Shown: positions 51,816-59,963 of the stretch, piece after piece
Position numbering within the stretch: the first letter of the stretch is position 1
How the letters are laid out: every line of letters starts with the position of its first letter
Assembly (NCBI GenBank): GCA_964560205.1
Contig: CAZLKT010000002.1
Coordinates: forward strand, 1-64,000
Reading direction: 5' to 3'
Source: CAZLKT01 sp964560205
Lineage (GTDB): Bacteria; Pseudomonadota; Alphaproteobacteria; Holosporales; Holosporaceae
Length of the DNA stretch: 64,000 nucleotides
Notes under the pieces: model-generated
The model's database searches: none
Told to the model about the DNA's origin: nothing
What the model saw: the letters and a program-made list of their open reading frames with translations, nothing else
Program-made: the position numbers and the translations under genes

Positions 51816-51871
51816 TTTTCCTTTCTGCATTGCTATAGTGAGAAGAAGGGGTCCGTTCTTCGGATTTTTTC

Positions 51872-52957
51872 ATGGAAAAAAAAGATATTTTTATCCTTGC
51901 CATCGATGGTGGAGGGATTTTTGGTGTTGTTCCCCTGGTGATTCTCCGACATATCGAGGAGAAAACTGGATACCCCATTTCCCGTCTCTTTCATTTTCTT
52001 GCTGGAACATCTACGGGAGGACTTATTTCTCTGGGGCTCACCTGCCCATCCCATAAAAACGAGCCATTGTATTCTGCACGCCAGCTTCTTCAGCTGTATG
52101 CGCATTATGCCCCAGCCATTTTTTCGCAAACTCCCCTTGCAAGACTCTGCCAGTTATCCTCCATCAGTCGTATGATACACCAAGCACTCTACTCACAGTA
52201 TTCTTCGCGTCCCATGAAAGCATCTTTTCGAGCGATCTTTGGAAGAACCCCTCTGTCTCAGGCTTTAACACCAACTTTGGTCCCGGCTTATGCCATTGGA
52301 GGAGCCGCCATTACGAAATCTCGATTAAAGCTCTTTCGATCCCATGAGGGGCAATGGGGGAAAAATTTTACCCCCATAAAACACAGAGACTATCTTATGA
52401 CAGATGTTGCTATGGCGACCTCCGCAGTACCCACATATTTTATACCTCATTGGACATCTCGCATAGGATACCCCCCAGCTTCCTTACCAGAGTATTGCTT
52501 GATTGATGGGGGTGTGGCCGTCAATGATCCAAGCCTTATCGCCTATGTGGAGGCAAGTCGCATGTTTCCTGGATGCACCATACATATTCTTTCCCTCAGC
52601 GGGGGCCAAGAGAGCGGCCCATATTCCGTGGCTCATCATAAAGGCACTTCCACAGGGTATTTAGCATGGAGCAAAGATATTGCAAAACTTATTATAGGCC
52701 CCTCCGTGGCAACGCAGCAAAAAATCTTAGAGCGCCTCATCCAACAAGATAACAAAGTGCCTTCCTTTCTTCGCATTCAACTGGAAAACTCCTCCATGAT
52801 TCATTGGAATGACCACAACCCGGCCCATGTAAAAGCCTTAGAAAAATCAGGGGAAAACCTTTTGGAAAAAGAGATTGGGCAAAAATTATCCCACTTTCTA
52901 GATCAGCTATTACACAGCAGAGGACTCTATCCACCCACCCCCAAAGAGCCATCATAA
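51872..52957 (+). CDS. Patatin-like phospholipase
   Basis: A 361-residue patatin (acyl hydrolase, RssA/CapV-like fold). The oxyanion loop AIDGGGIFGVVPLVI, nucleophile Ser in FLAGTSTGGLISLG and catalytic Asp in LIDGGVAVNDP are all present, so it should cleave acyl chains from phospholipids. It has no signal peptide, so if it acts on a host it needs another route; alternatively it works inside the cell. Such enzymes serve rickettsial cells in vacuole escape, and others act in CBASS, but no CD-NTase is nearby. It sits after the tandem array of its own 5' end and before a decayed mnmA fragment. Confidence 0.88.
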   Translation: MEKKDIFILAIDGGGIFGVVPLVILRHIEEKTGYPISRLFHFLAGTSTGGLISLGLTCPSHKNEPLYSARQLLQLYAHYAPAIFSQTPLARLCQLSSISRMIHQALYSQYSSRPMKASFRAIFGRTPLSQALTPTLVPAYAIGGAAITKSRLKLFRSHEGQWGKNFTPIKHRDYLMTDVAMATSAVPTYFIPHWTSRIGYPPASLPEYCLIDGGVAVNDPSLIAYVEASRMFPGCTIHILSLSGGQESGPYSVAHHKGTSTGYLAWSKDIAKLIIGPSVATQQKILERLIQQDNKVPSFLRIQLENSSMIHWNDHNPAHVKALEKSGENLLEKEIGQKLSHFLDQLLHSRGLYPPTPKEPS

Positions 52958-53080
52958 AGACGCACGCGTGCCCAGGGGAAAGAGTATGTCGCTTCCATTG
53001 TGAGCACCGCAAGAGTTTTATCTTTCCAGAGCTCATACGCACACAAATAAAACGCGCAGCACCCGTACCAAAAATCTCCT
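52935..53080 (-). pseudogene. Decayed mnmA 3' end, copy A
   Basis: The minus strand encodes CVRMSSGKIKLLRCSQWKRH and then TLSPGHACVF, followed after a one-base shift by YDGSLGVGG. This parallels VKIRSSG...YGISSGQACVFYDGTRLLGG at the C-terminus of MnmA (55508-56656). It overlaps the last codons of patatin. Nearly identical to copy B. Confidence 0.6.
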
Positions 53081-53133
53081 ACAATACATCATATTAATAT
53101 TTGATATAGATTTATTTTTTCATTTTTTTCCTA

Positions 53134-53162
53134 TTGACACAAAAAATATTTTTGTTATTAAT
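53134..53162 (+). promoter_or_regulatory. TTGACA promoter of the first effector-like gene
   Basis: TTGACA (53134-53139) is followed after 16-17 bases by TATTAAT. The spacer is A/T only with an AAATATTT core. The same 30 bases occur before 54194. Confidence 0.55.
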
Positions 53163-53200
53163 GTATCTTAATGGATTAGAAAAAATATAAGGAGAGTATC

Positions 53201-53854
53201 ATGATCAGGAGTCTTTTTTTTATGCTGTTAACTGTTTTCATCATGCCAAACGCAGACAGCTATGCAGCAAAGAAAAAAAATTATATCACATATGATTTTA
53301 GCAGCAGCCCTGAGCCCCAAGATCTCCGGCCTGAAACCCCGAGCTATGTTGATTACCCTTCTTCTGACTCATCTGATTGTTCCCACGATCCAGATCACCT
53401 TCAATCCGAAAATGGCTCTCATTCTGAATCCGAGAGTTCTGAGCAAGATATAGCAGCAGCACCTAAATCCACCTCCAAGAATGGCCCTGACTCTGAATCC
53501 GAGAGCCTTGACTCAGATATAGAAGCAACACTTAAGAAGGAGGGGGAGGAAGGATCACTTTCACTCACAATATCAACGGAAGCCTCATGCAGAAAAACAT
53601 CATGCGATACGACACCTCACGTATCATCAAAAAAACCATCCTCAGAAACTAACCTCTCTGATCTTCATCTTAACACACCACGAAAAGCTGATTCTGAAAT
53701 ATTAAAATTTAATCAGGAAATACCAAATAATCTTTTAGGAAAAAGAAACAAGAAGGAAGAAGCTTCAGAAGAAGAACAAGAGTGTCAAGAAGAGAGGAGC
53801 AATCAAGACACAGAGATGGGAGGAAAATCAAAAAAGAGACAAAGAAGAGAATAA
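53201..53854 (+). CDS. Exported Ser/Glu-rich protein with basic tail (effector-like)
   Basis: A 217-residue protein. Signal peptide MIRSLFFMLLTVFIMPNADS with cleavage near SYAA; a long Ser/Asp/Glu-rich region with two copies of NGSHSESESSEQDI/NGPDSESESLDSDI; and a C-terminal domain LGKRNKKEEASEEEQE...SNQDTEMGGKSKKRQRRE. That tail holds two basic clusters spaced by about 30 residues and resembles a eukaryotic nuclear-localisation signal. AGGAGAG precedes the ATG. The tail is nearly identical to that of 54194-55348 while the middles differ. Probably acts outside the bacterium; function unknown. Confidence 0.7.
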   Translation: MIRSLFFMLLTVFIMPNADSYAAKKKNYITYDFSSSPEPQDLRPETPSYVDYPSSDSSDCSHDPDHLQSENGSHSESESSEQDIAAAPKSTSKNGPDSESESLDSDIEATLKKEGEEGSLSLTISTEASCRKTSCDTTPHVSSKKPSSETNLSDLHLNTPRKADSEILKFNQEIPNNLLGKRNKKEEASEEEQECQEERSNQDTEMGGKSKKRQRRE

Positions 53855-53928
53855 AAAAAATATATGATGAAGATATAAAAAATCGTACCCATCATGCCCC
53901 CCTCCCCACGGGATAAGGGGGCCATCAC

Positions 53929-54080
53929 CCACCTCCAAAGAGCCCTTATAAAGATGCACGCGTGCCCAGGGGAAAGAGTATGTCGCTTCCATTGTGAGCA
54001 CCGCAAGAGTTTTATCTTTCCAGAGCTCATACGCAGACAAATAAAACGCACAGCACCCGTAACGAAAATCTCTTGCAATA
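53929..54080 (-). pseudogene. Decayed mnmA 3' end, copy B
   Basis: The minus strand encodes LRMSSGKIKLLRCSQWKRH and TLSPGHACIF, as in copy A. The two copies share about 240 bases including the promoter of the following exported gene, so gene, promoter and relic duplicated together. Confidence 0.6.
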
Positions 54081-54126
54081 CACCATATTCATGTTTGATA
54101 TAGATCTCTTTTTTCATTTTTTCATA

Positions 54127-54155
54127 TTGACACAAAAAATATTTTTGTTATTAAT
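54127..54155 (+). promoter_or_regulatory. TTGACA promoter of the second effector-like gene
   Basis: TTGACA (54127-54132) with TATTAAT after 16-17 bases, a copy of the promoter at 53134. Confidence 0.55.
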
Positions 54156-54193
54156 GTATCTTAATGAGTTAAAATGGTTACAGTGGAATGGTT

Positions 54194-55348
54194 ATGATAA
54201 AAAATCTTTTTTTTATGGTGTTGGCTACGCTGATCATACCAAATACGGATATCTACGCAGTGAAGGGAAGACAACAGGATAACTCTCCAAACGAGAGGTC
54301 TGAACCAAATGAATCTTCATCTAAAACGATAAAACAAGAAAATATATATCAAGATGAAGATGACAAAATAGAAAACAAGGAAAAAATTAATGATTTTACT
54401 TTTTCTCAAAAATATGATGACTCTCAAGGAGGTAACTCTAAATCAACGAGATCTGTTGAACAGAAAGTAAGCAACCGATCTCTTTCTCAATCTTCACCTA
54501 ATGAGAGACAACGAATGTCAAAAGATGAACAAGATTTTCAGGAGAAAGAAATAGATAAAAATGAATACAAAAATAAAAAGAACCAGAAAAAAAACAATGA
54601 TTATAATCGTTCTGAAAAAGACGACGATCATTATCAAAGAAGTACATCTGACTTCAAGAGACCTTATAGCCATAAAGAAAAAAACCGGTCCCCTTCTGAA
54701 AAAAATTCTGATGCTTTGCAAGAAAACTCTCGTTTTTGTGAGGAAAATGATAGGCTTCATCAAAAAATCTCTCGTCTTTGTGAGGAAAATGATAGGCTTC
54801 ATCAAAAAATCTCTCGTCTTTGTGAGGAAAATGATAAGCTTCATCAAAAAATCTCTCGTCTTTATAATTCAAACGATAAGCTTTATAATTCAAACGGTGA
54901 GCTTTATAAAAAAAACTCTCGCCTTTATAATTTAAACCGTAAGCTTTATGAAGAAAAATCTCGTCTTTTATATGAAAATAATGATCTTCTTCAAAAAATC
55001 TCTTATGTTTATAGATCTTCAAGCTCCGAATCATCTTCAAGCTATTCATCTTCAAGCTCTAGATCACCTGCAAGCTCTAGATCATCTTCAAGCTATTCAC
55101 CTGCAAGCTCTAGATCATCTTCAAGCTATTCATCTTCAAGCTCTAGATCACCTGCAAGCTATTCACCTTCAAACTCTTTCTTGTCTCCTCATAACTCTCC
55201 TCAAATAACAAAAGAAGAATCACCTGTTCTAGGAAAAAGAAATAAGAGAGAACAAACTTCAGAAGAAGAACAAGAATTTCAAGAAGAGGGGAGCAATCAA
55301 GACACAGAGATGGGAGGAAAGTCAAAAAAGAGACAAAGAAGAGAATAA
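54194..55348 (+). CDS. Exported coiled-coil, Ser-rich protein with basic tail (effector-like)
   Basis: A 384-residue paralogue of 53201-53854. Signal peptide MIKNLFFMVLATLIIPNTDI, a charged disordered stretch, then 14-residue repeats (SRLCEENDRLHQKI, near residues 175-270) forming a coiled coil, a Ser-rich region built of SSSSYSPASSR-type repeats, and the shared C-terminus LGKRNKREQTSEEEQE...MGGKSKKRQRRE. Start at 54194 chosen by alignment with the paralogue; 54188 is also possible. The tail is again nuclear-signal-like. The 42-bp repeats at DNA level are nearly identical, so repeat number may vary. Confidence 0.7.
   Translation: MIKNLFFMVLATLIIPNTDIYAVKGRQQDNSPNERSEPNESSSKTIKQENIYQDEDDKIENKEKINDFTFSQKYDDSQGGNSKSTRSVEQKVSNRSLSQSSPNERQRMSKDEQDFQEKEIDKNEYKNKKNQKKNNDYNRSEKDDDHYQRSTSDFKRPYSHKEKNRSPSEKNSDALQENSRFCEENDRLHQKISRLCEENDRLHQKISRLCEENDKLHQKISRLYNSNDKLYNSNGELYKKNSRLYNLNRKLYEEKSRLLYENNDLLQKISYVYRSSSSESSSSYSSSSSRSPASSRSSSSYSPASSRSSSSYSSSSSRSPASYSPSNSFLSPHNSPQITKEESPVLGKRNKREQTSEEEQEFQEEGSNQDTEMGGKSKKRQRRE
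54727..54860 (+). repeat. 42-bp tandem repeats (14-residue coiled-coil units)
   Basis: Three near-identical 42-bp units encode SRLCEENDRLHQKI or its K variant, followed by degenerate ones (SRLYNSNDKLYNSN). The 14-residue period is two heptads. Confidence 0.85.
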
Positions 55349-55507
55349 AAAAATATATGATGAAGATATAAAAAATCGTACCCTTTGAAGAAGGCTATGA
55401 AGAAAGATCGGAGTATAGTGGTGATTGTTTTTTATGAGGTGGAGGGAGACTTCTGAAAAGGCTGTGCCACAAGACCGGGGCGCCATCACCCACCTCCCTT
55501 TCGACGG

Positions 55508-56656
55508 CTACGCAGAAGAAGACTTTATCCAGCCACCTCCAAGGAGCCGTGTTCCATCATAAAAGACACACGCTTGTCCGGAAGATATGCCGTACTCTGC
55601 TTGGGAAAGCTTCACCACCCCCCCTTTTGTGCCATGAAAGAGAAGAAGCGATGCTGGGATAGGTTGTCCAGAGGAGCGGATTTTCACATGAATTTTGTGG
55701 CTCCTCTCTGGTGCAGAGATGGACTGCATATCCTCCGCAAGCCAATTAATATGCTCTAAAAAAATATGGCGATGGGCAAGGGAGGCGCGCGGCCCCACCA
55801 CAAGGCAATTTTTCTCCGCATGAATAGCCAACACATATAGAGGATCCTTCTCTCCACCCAAGCCGAGACCCTGCCTCTGGCCAACAGTATAATGAAAAAG
55901 CCCTCTATGCCGACCCAAAAGCCGCCCATCCTCATGGAAAATATCCCCGGGGGTTTCCACTTTCCCGTTCTTGCGAAAAATATCCACATAGGATCTTTTG
56001 GAGATAAAACACAGATCTTGGCTTGCAGACTTTTTGTGCACCTCCAAACCCAAACTCTTTGCATACTCTCGAGTTTCTGTTTTGGAAAAATGCCCCAAGG
56101 GAAAATGCATCACTTGGATTTGTTGTTGGGTCAGGTTAAACAGAAAAAAACTCTGATCCCGCACCGGATCTTTCCCCATATGAATGCACACCACATTATG
56201 AGCCTTCTGACGCTGGACATAATGCCCTGTGGCAATGGCTTCCGCCTGCATCACCCCCATGAGATCATGCAAAAGCGCTGTTTTCACATCCCTATTACAC
56301 ACCGCACACGGAAGAGGCGTTTTCCCCTCCTCATAGGCCACCATGAAGGGATCAATAATGGTTTTCTGAAAAACATCTTGGGCATCTAAAACAAAATGAG
56401 GAATTTTCAAAGCATGAGCCACATTCTTTGCTTCTTCAATAAAAGAATCAGGATGACATTCCCTCTTCCCGGCCTCCACCTCCTCCAAGGACTCTCTATA
56501 CGCATAAAGCCGCAAAGTCACACCAACCACGTCCATGCCTTTTTCCACCAAAAGCGCCGCTGCCACAGAGCTGTCCACACCACCAGACATCCCCACAATC
56601 ACCCGAGGCCGCGATGCTGATGCTGGTGGAAGAGCAAAATCATGTACCAAAGACAA
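55508..56656 (-). CDS. mnmA: tRNA 2-thiouridylase MnmA
   Basis: MnmA thiolates U34 of tRNAs for Lys, Glu and Gln. Of 382 residues, the PP-loop GMSGGVDSSVAAALL lies near residue 22, the catalytic cysteines are in LPCAVCNRD and SQDLCFISK, and FHYTVGQRQGLGLGG and SSGQACVFYDGTRLLGGGWI are conserved. No ATG precedes the PP-loop, so the start is a TTG (56656, or 56650 with GGGG upstream). The gene's 3' end is the source of relics A and B. Confidence 0.92.
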   Translation of the reverse strand: MSLVHDFALPPASASRPRVIVGMSGGVDSSVAAALLVEKGMDVVGVTLRLYAYRESLEEVEAGKRECHPDSFIEEAKNVAHALKIPHFVLDAQDVFQKTIIDPFMVAYEEGKTPLPCAVCNRDVKTALLHDLMGVMQAEAIATGHYVQRQKAHNVVCIHMGKDPVRDQSFFLFNLTQQQIQVMHFPLGHFSKTETREYAKSLGLEVHKKSASQDLCFISKRSYVDIFRKNGKVETPGDIFHEDGRLLGRHRGLFHYTVGQRQGLGLGGEKDPLYVLAIHAEKNCLVVGPRASLAHRHIFLEHINWLAEDMQSISAPERSHKIHVKIRSSGQPIPASLLLFHGTKGGVVKLSQAEYGISSGQACVFYDGTRLLGGGWIKSSSA

Positions 56657-57042
56657 TCCCCTGTCTTATAAAATCAAATCCACCCCATGATACACCATTT
56701 TCTTTTTTCCCCCAAGCAAGCCCCCTCTTTTTTCTTTTTTTGATATTTTCTCGCAACAGCACGCCCATGGACCATCACAAAAGTCAGCAGAAACGAGCAG
56801 CAGCACGAAGCAGATGCCACTCCAGCCCTTGAAAGACGATCATCTGACTATGAGCTCCACAAATTTCATCATAATAAGATAACATCTCAGCACACAATAT
56901 CTTAAAATACAATGTTTTTTCTGTACTTAACTCTTAAAATAGAGATTTTTTACATACAATCGTATCAACTTTATTTTTTTTATTGACAGTGAAACAGCAA
57001 TTAACCATACTCAAATGAAAGTGGCGTTAACAAAGGTAATAA
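56657..57042. other. Intergenic region with promoter
   Basis: No gene seen in this 386-bp stretch. It contains the TTGACA promoter at 56983-57011 for the next gene and must hold the mnmA promoter near its left end, which I could not define. Confidence 0.5.
56983..57011 (+). promoter_or_regulatory. Promoter of 57043 gene
   Basis: TTGACA (56983-56988), 17-base spacer, CATACT (57006-57011). Confidence 0.5.
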
Positions 57043-57999
57043 ATGAAAAAAGCACATTTTTTAAAAGCAGGATTGTTTCTGTGTGGCATGGCAACGTCGT
57101 GTTCCACTACTCATGGGTACAGTTTCTCTCTCCAAGGATTGGGAAACATGTTGCATGACATGGCGTCAACAGTAAATTCTCTCAAGAGAGAAGACTATTG
57201 GTCTCAGGTAAAAAACCTCATAATAAACACAGGACCCCATCCATACTTCTTTCCGGTTATGGGCACAATAGTTCTTGGATTCGCAGCATACCATCTCCTG
57301 AAAGAATCACCTGACATCGACGCCCATAAAACTTATATGAAATTGTGTACTTACTATAGTAGGAGAGACTTTTACTATTCCTGTGTAATTCCATGCATGG
57401 ATCTTTATAAAGAAATATACAAAAAAACAGAATCAACCGATATAAGGGAATTAGAAGAAATGAAAAATTCTTTTATAAAAATAATTACGGATTATAAGAT
57501 GGACGCAGTCTCTATTGCTCTTACAGAGCCAGATTGGGTAGGAAAAGCACAAACCTATCTACATGAAAAAAACATCTCACTCTACGGAAAAATCATAAGG
57601 GAATACCTCGTACCTTGTATGGAAAAAGCCGCAGAGTTGAGAAAAATGGAAGAGGACGTATATAACTACTTCAACAGAAAAATAGAAGAAGAGAAGAATT
57701 TTTTACGAGAGGAGGCTGTAATGGCTAACTATGATCTTGACAAATGTCCTCTTCAATTACTGCCCGATATGAGCGAGAGAAAGAAGAAATACGAGCAAGA
57801 TAAAAAGGAAAGAGAAGAGAAAAAAAAGAACGAAGAGTTGAGAAATGAAGACATGAAGGAAGAGAGGGACAGCTACCTTGCAACCGACATAAAATCAAAA
57901 TGGGATCAAGAGCTACTGGACAATAGAGGTAATCCAGACAGAAAGAACGATACCTTTGCTCAGAAAGAAGAAAGAAGAAAGAAGAAAAGCCTTTTATGA
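57043..57999 (+). CDS. Exported charged protein, family D
   Basis: A 318-residue protein. Signal peptide KKAHFLKAGLFLCGMATSCS (its Cys is not in a clear lipobox), a membrane segment (YFFPVMGTIVLGFAAYHLL), then long charged helices to the C-terminus. The tract HPYFFPVMG and the order signal peptide, one membrane helix, coiled coil is shared with 58609-59466. The reading frame ends ERRKKKSLL inside a 7-bp repeat; the neighbouring frame would continue for about 70 residues to 58189. The mature domain would lie on the cell surface side. Function unknown. Confidence 0.65.
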   Translation: MKKAHFLKAGLFLCGMATSCSTTHGYSFSLQGLGNMLHDMASTVNSLKREDYWSQVKNLIINTGPHPYFFPVMGTIVLGFAAYHLLKESPDIDAHKTYMKLCTYYSRRDFYYSCVIPCMDLYKEIYKKTESTDIRELEEMKNSFIKIITDYKMDAVSIALTEPDWVGKAQTYLHEKNISLYGKIIREYLVPCMEKAAELRKMEEDVYNYFNRKIEEEKNFLREEAVMANYDLDKCPLQLLPDMSERKKKYEQDKKEREEKKKNEELRNEDMKEERDSYLATDIKSKWDQELLDNRGNPDRKNDTFAQKEERRKKKSLL

Positions 58000-58189
58000 A
58001 AAGGAGGGAGGAGCGCATCTCTATCAAGAACAAAAGGAATATTTTCCCCCCAGAAGGAACAACAACCCCCACAGAGAAGAGGAGAAAAATCAATATGATG
58101 AGTCTCATGTGGAGTCTCATGTGGATACTCCTACGCTACAAAGATCACAAACAAAAGAAGAAAGCATGACTCCTCCATCTTCCCTCTGA
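57962..58189 (+). repeat. Heptanucleotide tract and alternative C-terminus
   Basis: AGAAAGA is repeated three times (57962-57982) and followed by AGAAAAG. It crosses the 3' end of 57043-57999. In the next frame the sequence reads RRKAFYEKEGGAHLYQEQKE and on to a stop at 58189. Loss of one 7-bp unit would join the two frames. Confidence 0.6.
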
Positions 58190-58608
58190 GAAAGGGGAGT
58201 TTTGAAGAATAGAGGAAAATCAGCTCAGGCAGATGCCCAATGATTTTTCTGACAGCAGAAATGAAGGGGGAGGAATAATCCCCCTCCTTTCGGAAAAACA
58301 GATGAACACGTTTTTTTAGACAAAAGCAGGGTGTCCTCCTCTGAAAAGGCCACAGAGAGACTCGCAGCACCACACACCACATCCCCTTCTCATCGCTTTT
58401 GAGATCGTAATATCAGAGCAGGTAACGAAAAAGGCATTAAAACCACTTGCAAAAAACACCCCCCCTGTTTCATATGAGCATGCTTTTTTGTCATACAATG
58501 ACATACGCTTTTTTCTCCTAAGAACGACTTCTGATTCTTTATTTTTTTTGACAAATAAAAAAAATTATGTAATTTTAGTTTAAAGAAATTAAAAATACAC
58601 TCATAAAG
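58190..58608. other. Intergenic region with promoter
   Basis: No gene. A GGGGG/CCCCC inverted repeat lies near 58267-58286 without a T tract, and the promoter at 58548-58575 serves the next gene. Confidence 0.45.
58548..58575 (+). promoter_or_regulatory. Promoter of 58609 gene
   Basis: TTGACA (58548-58553), 16-base A/T spacer, TAATTT (58570-58575). Confidence 0.45.
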
Positions 58609-59466
58609 ATGAAAAAATCGAAATTTTTAACGATAAGCCTCCTGCTCTCCAGCATGACGACACCTTTCCTCACAAAGGCTGAGCGTCTCACCACTCATGA
58701 AACTCCCTGTTCCGGATGGACATGCGCCCCTTTATCTCTCCTACAGCAAATAATACACATGTGGTGCAATCATCCCTATGTATCTGTGGTGGGAATATCT
58801 CTCACTGGATGCGCGACATATGCTTTCCTCCAAAGGGCAAAATTTTGGAGGAACTATCAGGAGTTATCTGATTATTGTGATGCAAAATATCCACTCTATT
58901 CTATGCAAGCTTCCGTTGTAAATGGCCTCCACCAGAACATAAAAAACCTGAGAATAGACAATGCAGAACCATTGAAAAAAATAGAAAAAAATTTTTTTAA
59001 GGCTATTGCTGCTGCCCATATAGACTTTGAATCTCTTGCTGCACCAACTCCTGAATCTCTGCAGAAAGCTGCAGATTTTTTATGTAGCTCTTATGATGAT
59101 CCTGGTCTTTGGCACATGGGAAACACACAACTCAAAGTGCAGATTATCAGAAAACACAGAACTATCTCAGATTTCATGACGAATATTCTTCATAAGAGCG
59201 CAGAAGCACAATCACTCCTCAGTCAAATGAAAAAAGCTGAAAAGAAACTCCACGCAGAACACAATGTAACTGTAGAGCAAAACAAAAAGGAGAAATCTCA
59301 AAATAATAGAGAGGAAACAAAAAAAGAACACATAGAAAGAGAAGTGAAAAAAGAGATACAACACATTCAATATGAGGAAAACAAAACAGTTCTCAAGAAA
59401 CATCGACAGTCATCAGGCTATAAAGAGTGGAAAAAAAATCAGCCTAGACACGATGCGGAAAAATAA
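58609..59466 (+). CDS. Exported charged protein, family D paralogue
   Basis: A 285-residue protein with signal peptide KFLTISLLLSSMTTPFLTKA, one membrane segment (VSVVGISLTGCATYAFLQ), and a helical charged C-terminal region (KEHIEREVKKEIQHIQYEEN). HPYVSVVG and KIEKNFFKAIAAAHIDFESL parallel HPYFFPVMG and EMKNSFIKIITDYKMDAVSI in 57043-57999. The order of features is the same. Function unknown. Confidence 0.65.
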   Translation: MKKSKFLTISLLLSSMTTPFLTKAERLTTHETPCSGWTCAPLSLLQQIIHMWCNHPYVSVVGISLTGCATYAFLQRAKFWRNYQELSDYCDAKYPLYSMQASVVNGLHQNIKNLRIDNAEPLKKIEKNFFKAIAAAHIDFESLAAPTPESLQKAADFLCSSYDDPGLWHMGNTQLKVQIIRKHRTISDFMTNILHKSAEAQSLLSQMKKAEKKLHAEHNVTVEQNKKEKSQNNREETKKEHIEREVKKEIQHIQYEENKTVLKKHRQSSGYKEWKKNQPRHDAEK

Positions 59467-59963
59467 AAATGAAACCTCCTTGTGCTCAGAAAGAAAGTCC
59501 ATAAGGAATCTTTGATGGAAAGCAAGAAAGCTCGCCCATCTCTACAAAAGAAAAAAGATGATGTGTTGAGATTCCAAAAATGCAAAAAAATCAAGAAGAA
59601 GATATGGAAGAGGAAGAAAAACAATAAGATCCATGATCAGAAACGAATAACACATAAAAGAAAATACCTAAGATCAAAACGTTCCATTTGTTTTCTTGGC
59701 ATGAATAGATATCCAACTCTTCAGAGAAGGGACAAGCTATAGAGCTCGTCCACACCCCCTTGAAAGCACTAGAAATAGTGTTAGAATCAAGGAAAAAGTC
59801 ATGCGCCAAAAACACACATCTATCTCCACATGTATCAAGTGAAAAAAGATGCTTTTTCTTGCATCCCAATAAAAAGAAGGAGTTTTTTGTGACGAGTTTT
59901 TATTGACAAGGTAAAAAAATGATGATAGAGTGAGTCTAAAGTAAGTTACAGTGAGTTAATATC
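59467..59963. other. Intergenic region with promoter and possible gene-end relic
   Basis: Just after the stop, TGTGCTCAGAAAGAAAG resembles TTTGCTCAGAAAGAAG at the end of 57043-57999, so a copy of that gene end may have decayed here. A Lys-rich 86-codon frame (59482-59742) is low-complexity and not convincing. The promoter at 59903-59931 is near the right end. Confidence 0.45.
59903..59931 (+). promoter_or_regulatory. Promoter of 59964 gene
   Basis: TTGACA (59903-59908), 17-base spacer, TAGAGT (59926-59931). Confidence 0.5.

Larger units (their letters stand above)
50970..51838 (+). repeat. Tandem array of degenerate patatin 5' ends (about 189 bp each)
   Basis: Full units begin at about 51116, 51305 and 51650 (ATGAGAAAAAAA), 189-190 bp apart once the gap is corrected, after an older unit at about 50970-51115. 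Each unit holds a promoter-like stretch, TTCTTCCATGGG and a frame beginning MGKKYFGYGGSF. The patatin gene right after starts MEKKDIFILAIDGGGIF, and the oldest unit encodes FILAMNEDF, close to FILAIDGGGIF. The sequence just before the patatin ATG also aligns with the unit. The array thus derives from the patatin gene's own promoter and first 40 or so codons. Confidence 0.75.

Noticed and set aside
51116..51838. CRISPR array in the tandem repeats
   Set aside because: Units are 189 bp, contiguous and without spacers; no cas genes are present.
51872..52957. CBASS phospholipase effector (CapV)
   Set aside because: The fold fits, but no CD-NTase or accessory CBASS gene is adjacent; the neighbours are exported proteins.
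59482..59742. Lys-rich 86-codon frame
   Set aside because: Low-complexity A-rich sequence without a ribosome site; better explained as non-coding or a decayed gene end.
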